Made by a program: the position numbers and the translations under genes. The notes beneath the pieces are model-generated. The model was not told where the DNA came from and did not search any database. It worked only from the letters and a program-made list of their open reading frames with translations. Shown piece by piece: positions 5,435 through 6,470 of a DNA stretch of 6,470 nt (the first letter of the stretch is position 1; the number at the start of each line of letters is the position of its first letter). This DNA comes from CBFGTJ01 sp965651815 (GTDB taxonomy: Bacteria; Actinomycetota; Acidimicrobiia; Acidimicrobiales; Microtrichaceae): NCBI GenBank assembly GCA_965651815.1, contig CBFGTJ010000181.1:1-6470 (forward strand), written 5' to 3'.

Positions 5435-5440
5435 ACATCG
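5422..5440. promoter_or_regulatory. Candidate DtxR/IdeR iron box
   Basis: TCAGGTGTACTTAACATCG matches the DtxR/IdeR consensus TTAGGTTAGCCTAACCTAA at 11 of 19 positions, including the AGGT and TAAC half-site cores in the right spacing. It covers the candidate -10 of a ferric-iron uptake gene, where an Fe(II)-loaded repressor would block transcription. The match was scored by eye and is partial, with imperfect symmetry. Confidence 0.4.
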
Positions 5441-5452
5441 CGTACTCGCGCC

Positions 5453-5470
5453 GCCCACCTTCCGGTGGGC
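5453..5470 (+). other. Leader hairpin before the iron-binding lipoprotein gene
   Basis: GCCCACC (5453-5459) pairs perfectly with GGTGGGC (5464-5470) around a TTCC loop. It lies between the candidate transcription start and the Shine-Dalgarno at 5480-5484. It may stabilise the mRNA or influence initiation. No T-run follows, so a terminator is unlikely. Confidence 0.5.
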
Positions 5471-5479
5471 CCCGAACAG

Positions 5480-5484
5480 AGGAG
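5480..5484 (+). promoter_or_regulatory. Ribosome binding site of the iron-binding lipoprotein gene
   Basis: AGGAG (within AGAGGAG, 5478-5484) lies 4 nt before the ATG at 5489. The spacing is a little short. The signal peptide starts properly at this ATG, which supports the choice. Confidence 0.7.
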
Positions 5485-5488
5485 CTGC

Positions 5489-6470
5489 ATGCGACGAGGA
5501 CGGACCTGGAAGATCGCGGCGATCGGCCTGGCGCTGGTGATGGCGCTGACGGCCGCCGCGTGCGGCGACGACGACGGGGACAGCGGTGACGGCGACGGGG
5601 GCGACGGCGAGCAGCGAACGCTCGAGCTCTACAGCGGCCGCGACGAGGAGCTCGTCGGCCCGCTGGTCGAGGCGTTCGAGGAGCAGTCCGGCGTCAAGGT
5701 GAACGTCCGCTACGGCAACTCCGCCGAGCTGGGCGCCGCGCTCCTCGAGGAGGGCGAGCGCACCTCCGCGGAGGTCTTCTACTCCCAGGAGGTCGGGGCG
5801 ATCGGCGTGCTCGCCAAGGCCGACCTGCTCGCACCGCTGCCGACCGAGGTGGTCGAGCGCGTCGACGAGCGGTTCCGCCCCAAGGAGGGCACCGACTGGG
5901 TGGGCATCACCGGGCGCTCGCGGGTGATCGTGATGAACCCCGAGCTGGTCGACGACCCACCGACCTCGGTGCTCGACCTGACCGACCCGAAGTACAAGGG
6001 TCAGGTCGCCTGGGTCCCGAGCAACGCGAGCTTCCAGTCGTTCATCACCGCGTTCCGGGTGTCCCGTGGCGAGGACGCCGCCCGCCAGTGGCTCGAGGAC
6101 ATGAAGGCCAACGACGCGCAGGTCTACGAGAGCAACGGTGACGTGCTCGACGCCGTCGAGAACGGGGCGATCGGGCTCGGCCTCATCAACCACTACTACT
6201 GGGCGCGGATGGTGCCCGAGGTCGGCGGGGTCGAGAACATGAAGTCGCAGCTGATCTTCCCCGAGGGCGACGACCCCGGCGCCCTCGTCAACGCCACCGC
6301 CGCCGCGATCACCAAGAACGGCGCGGACAACCCGGCGGCGCTCGAGTTCATCGAGTTCCTCCTGTCCGAGGAGGGCCAGCTCCGCTTCGTCGAGCAGACC
6401 ACGGAGTACGCGCTGGTCCCGGGCGTCAAGGATCCCGAGAACGTGCCGCCGCTGGCCGAGCTCGGTGGGC
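5489..6470 (+). CDS. Ferric-iron ABC transporter substrate-binding lipoprotein (3' end outside window)
   Basis: This is an extracytoplasmic solute-binding protein of the FbpA/FutA ferric-iron family that hands Fe(III) to an ABC permease. The first 327 residues are visible and the stop lies beyond the window. Residues 1-24 are a lipoprotein signal peptide (RRGRTWK, hydrophobic core, TAAA) with C25 as the lipidated residue, followed by an Asp/Gly linker to about 41. The mature domain starts LELYSGRDEELV. It contains EVFYSQEVGAIGVL (98-108), GITGRSRVIVMNP (139-151), a LDLTDPKYKGQVAWVPSNASFQ-type hinge, and GLINHYYWAR with the paired iron-ligand tyrosines Y236/Y237. The position often occupied by His in YSGRH is Asp52 here. 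Permease and ATPase genes would be expected just downstream. Regulation by iron is suggested by the upstream box. The metal is inferred from the tyrosine pair; other class members bind different ligands. Confidence 0.92.
   Translation, partial: MRRGRTWKIAAIGLALVMALTAAACGDDDGDSGDGDGGDGEQRTLELYSGRDEELVGPLVEAFEEQSGVKVNVRYGNSAELGAALLEEGERTSAEVFYSQEVGAIGVLAKADLLAPLPTEVVERVDERFRPKEGTDWVGITGRSRVIVMNPELVDDPPTSVLDLTDPKYKGQVAWVPSNASFQSFITAFRVSRGEDAARQWLEDMKANDAQVYESNGDVLDAVENGAIGLGLINHYYWARMVPEVGGVENMKSQLIFPEGDDPGALVNATAAAITKNGADNPAALEFIEFLLSEEGQLRFVEQTTEYALVPGVKDPENVPPLAELGG

Noticed and set aside
5432..6193. Minus-strand open frame opposite the iron-binding lipoprotein gene
   Set aside because: The plus strand has a signal peptide, lipobox and family motifs with a Shine-Dalgarno; the reverse translation has none.
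1..6470. CRISPR array, tRNA/rRNA, transposon ends or phage genes
   Set aside because: I found no spaced repeats, tRNA-like cloverleaf sequence, terminal inverted repeats with a transposase, or phage-type proteins.

Overview
The window is very GC-rich, with strong G/C bias at third codon positions, several GTG starts and densely packed genes. Together with the gene content this points to a high-GC actinobacterium (Actinomycetota). The last residues of the ATP synthase beta subunit (the FVAEVFTG.PG stretch) do not look like the mycobacterial sequence I know, so a lineage away from the mycobacteria is possible. I cannot name a genus.

Layout. (1) Positions 1-606: the 3' end of the ATP synthase operon, with the tail of atpD overlapping a complete atpC by one base. 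(2) 644-1588: a protein that joins a 2H phosphoesterase domain ('2'-5' RNA ligase' family, two HVT motifs) to a GNAT-like acetyltransferase domain. (3) 1640-2443: a classical short-chain dehydrogenase/reductase with its own Shine-Dalgarno. (4) 2445-2467: a perfect 9-bp stem-loop between convergent genes, probably a two-way terminator. (5) 2474-3442, minus strand: glpX, class II fructose-1,6-bisphosphatase. (6) 3500-4288, plus strand: an acidic protein of unknown function whose N-terminal half is a tandem duplication. It is divergent from glpX, and a 22-bp near-perfect palindrome lies over its start. (7) 4279-5328, minus strand: a Xi-class glutathione transferase/glutathionyl-hydroquinone reductase homologue that overlaps the previous gene tail to tail by 10 bp. 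(8) 5489-6470, plus strand: a ferric-iron ABC-transporter substrate-binding lipoprotein, cut by the window end. It is preceded by a promoter-like stretch containing a DtxR/IdeR-like iron box and a leader hairpin.

How the genes relate. Most are separate housekeeping or accessory functions: energy coupling, gluconeogenesis, thiol/quinone redox and iron uptake. The clearest regulatory story is the iron-uptake gene, where a candidate iron-repressor site overlaps the candidate -10 box. I see no CRISPR array, transposase, phage gene, rRNA or tRNA, and nothing that amounts to a convincing new multi-gene system. The least explained items are the 2H-GNAT fusion behind the ATP synthase operon, the duplicated-domain protein with its palindrome, and the dyads in the intergenic region at 5329-5488.
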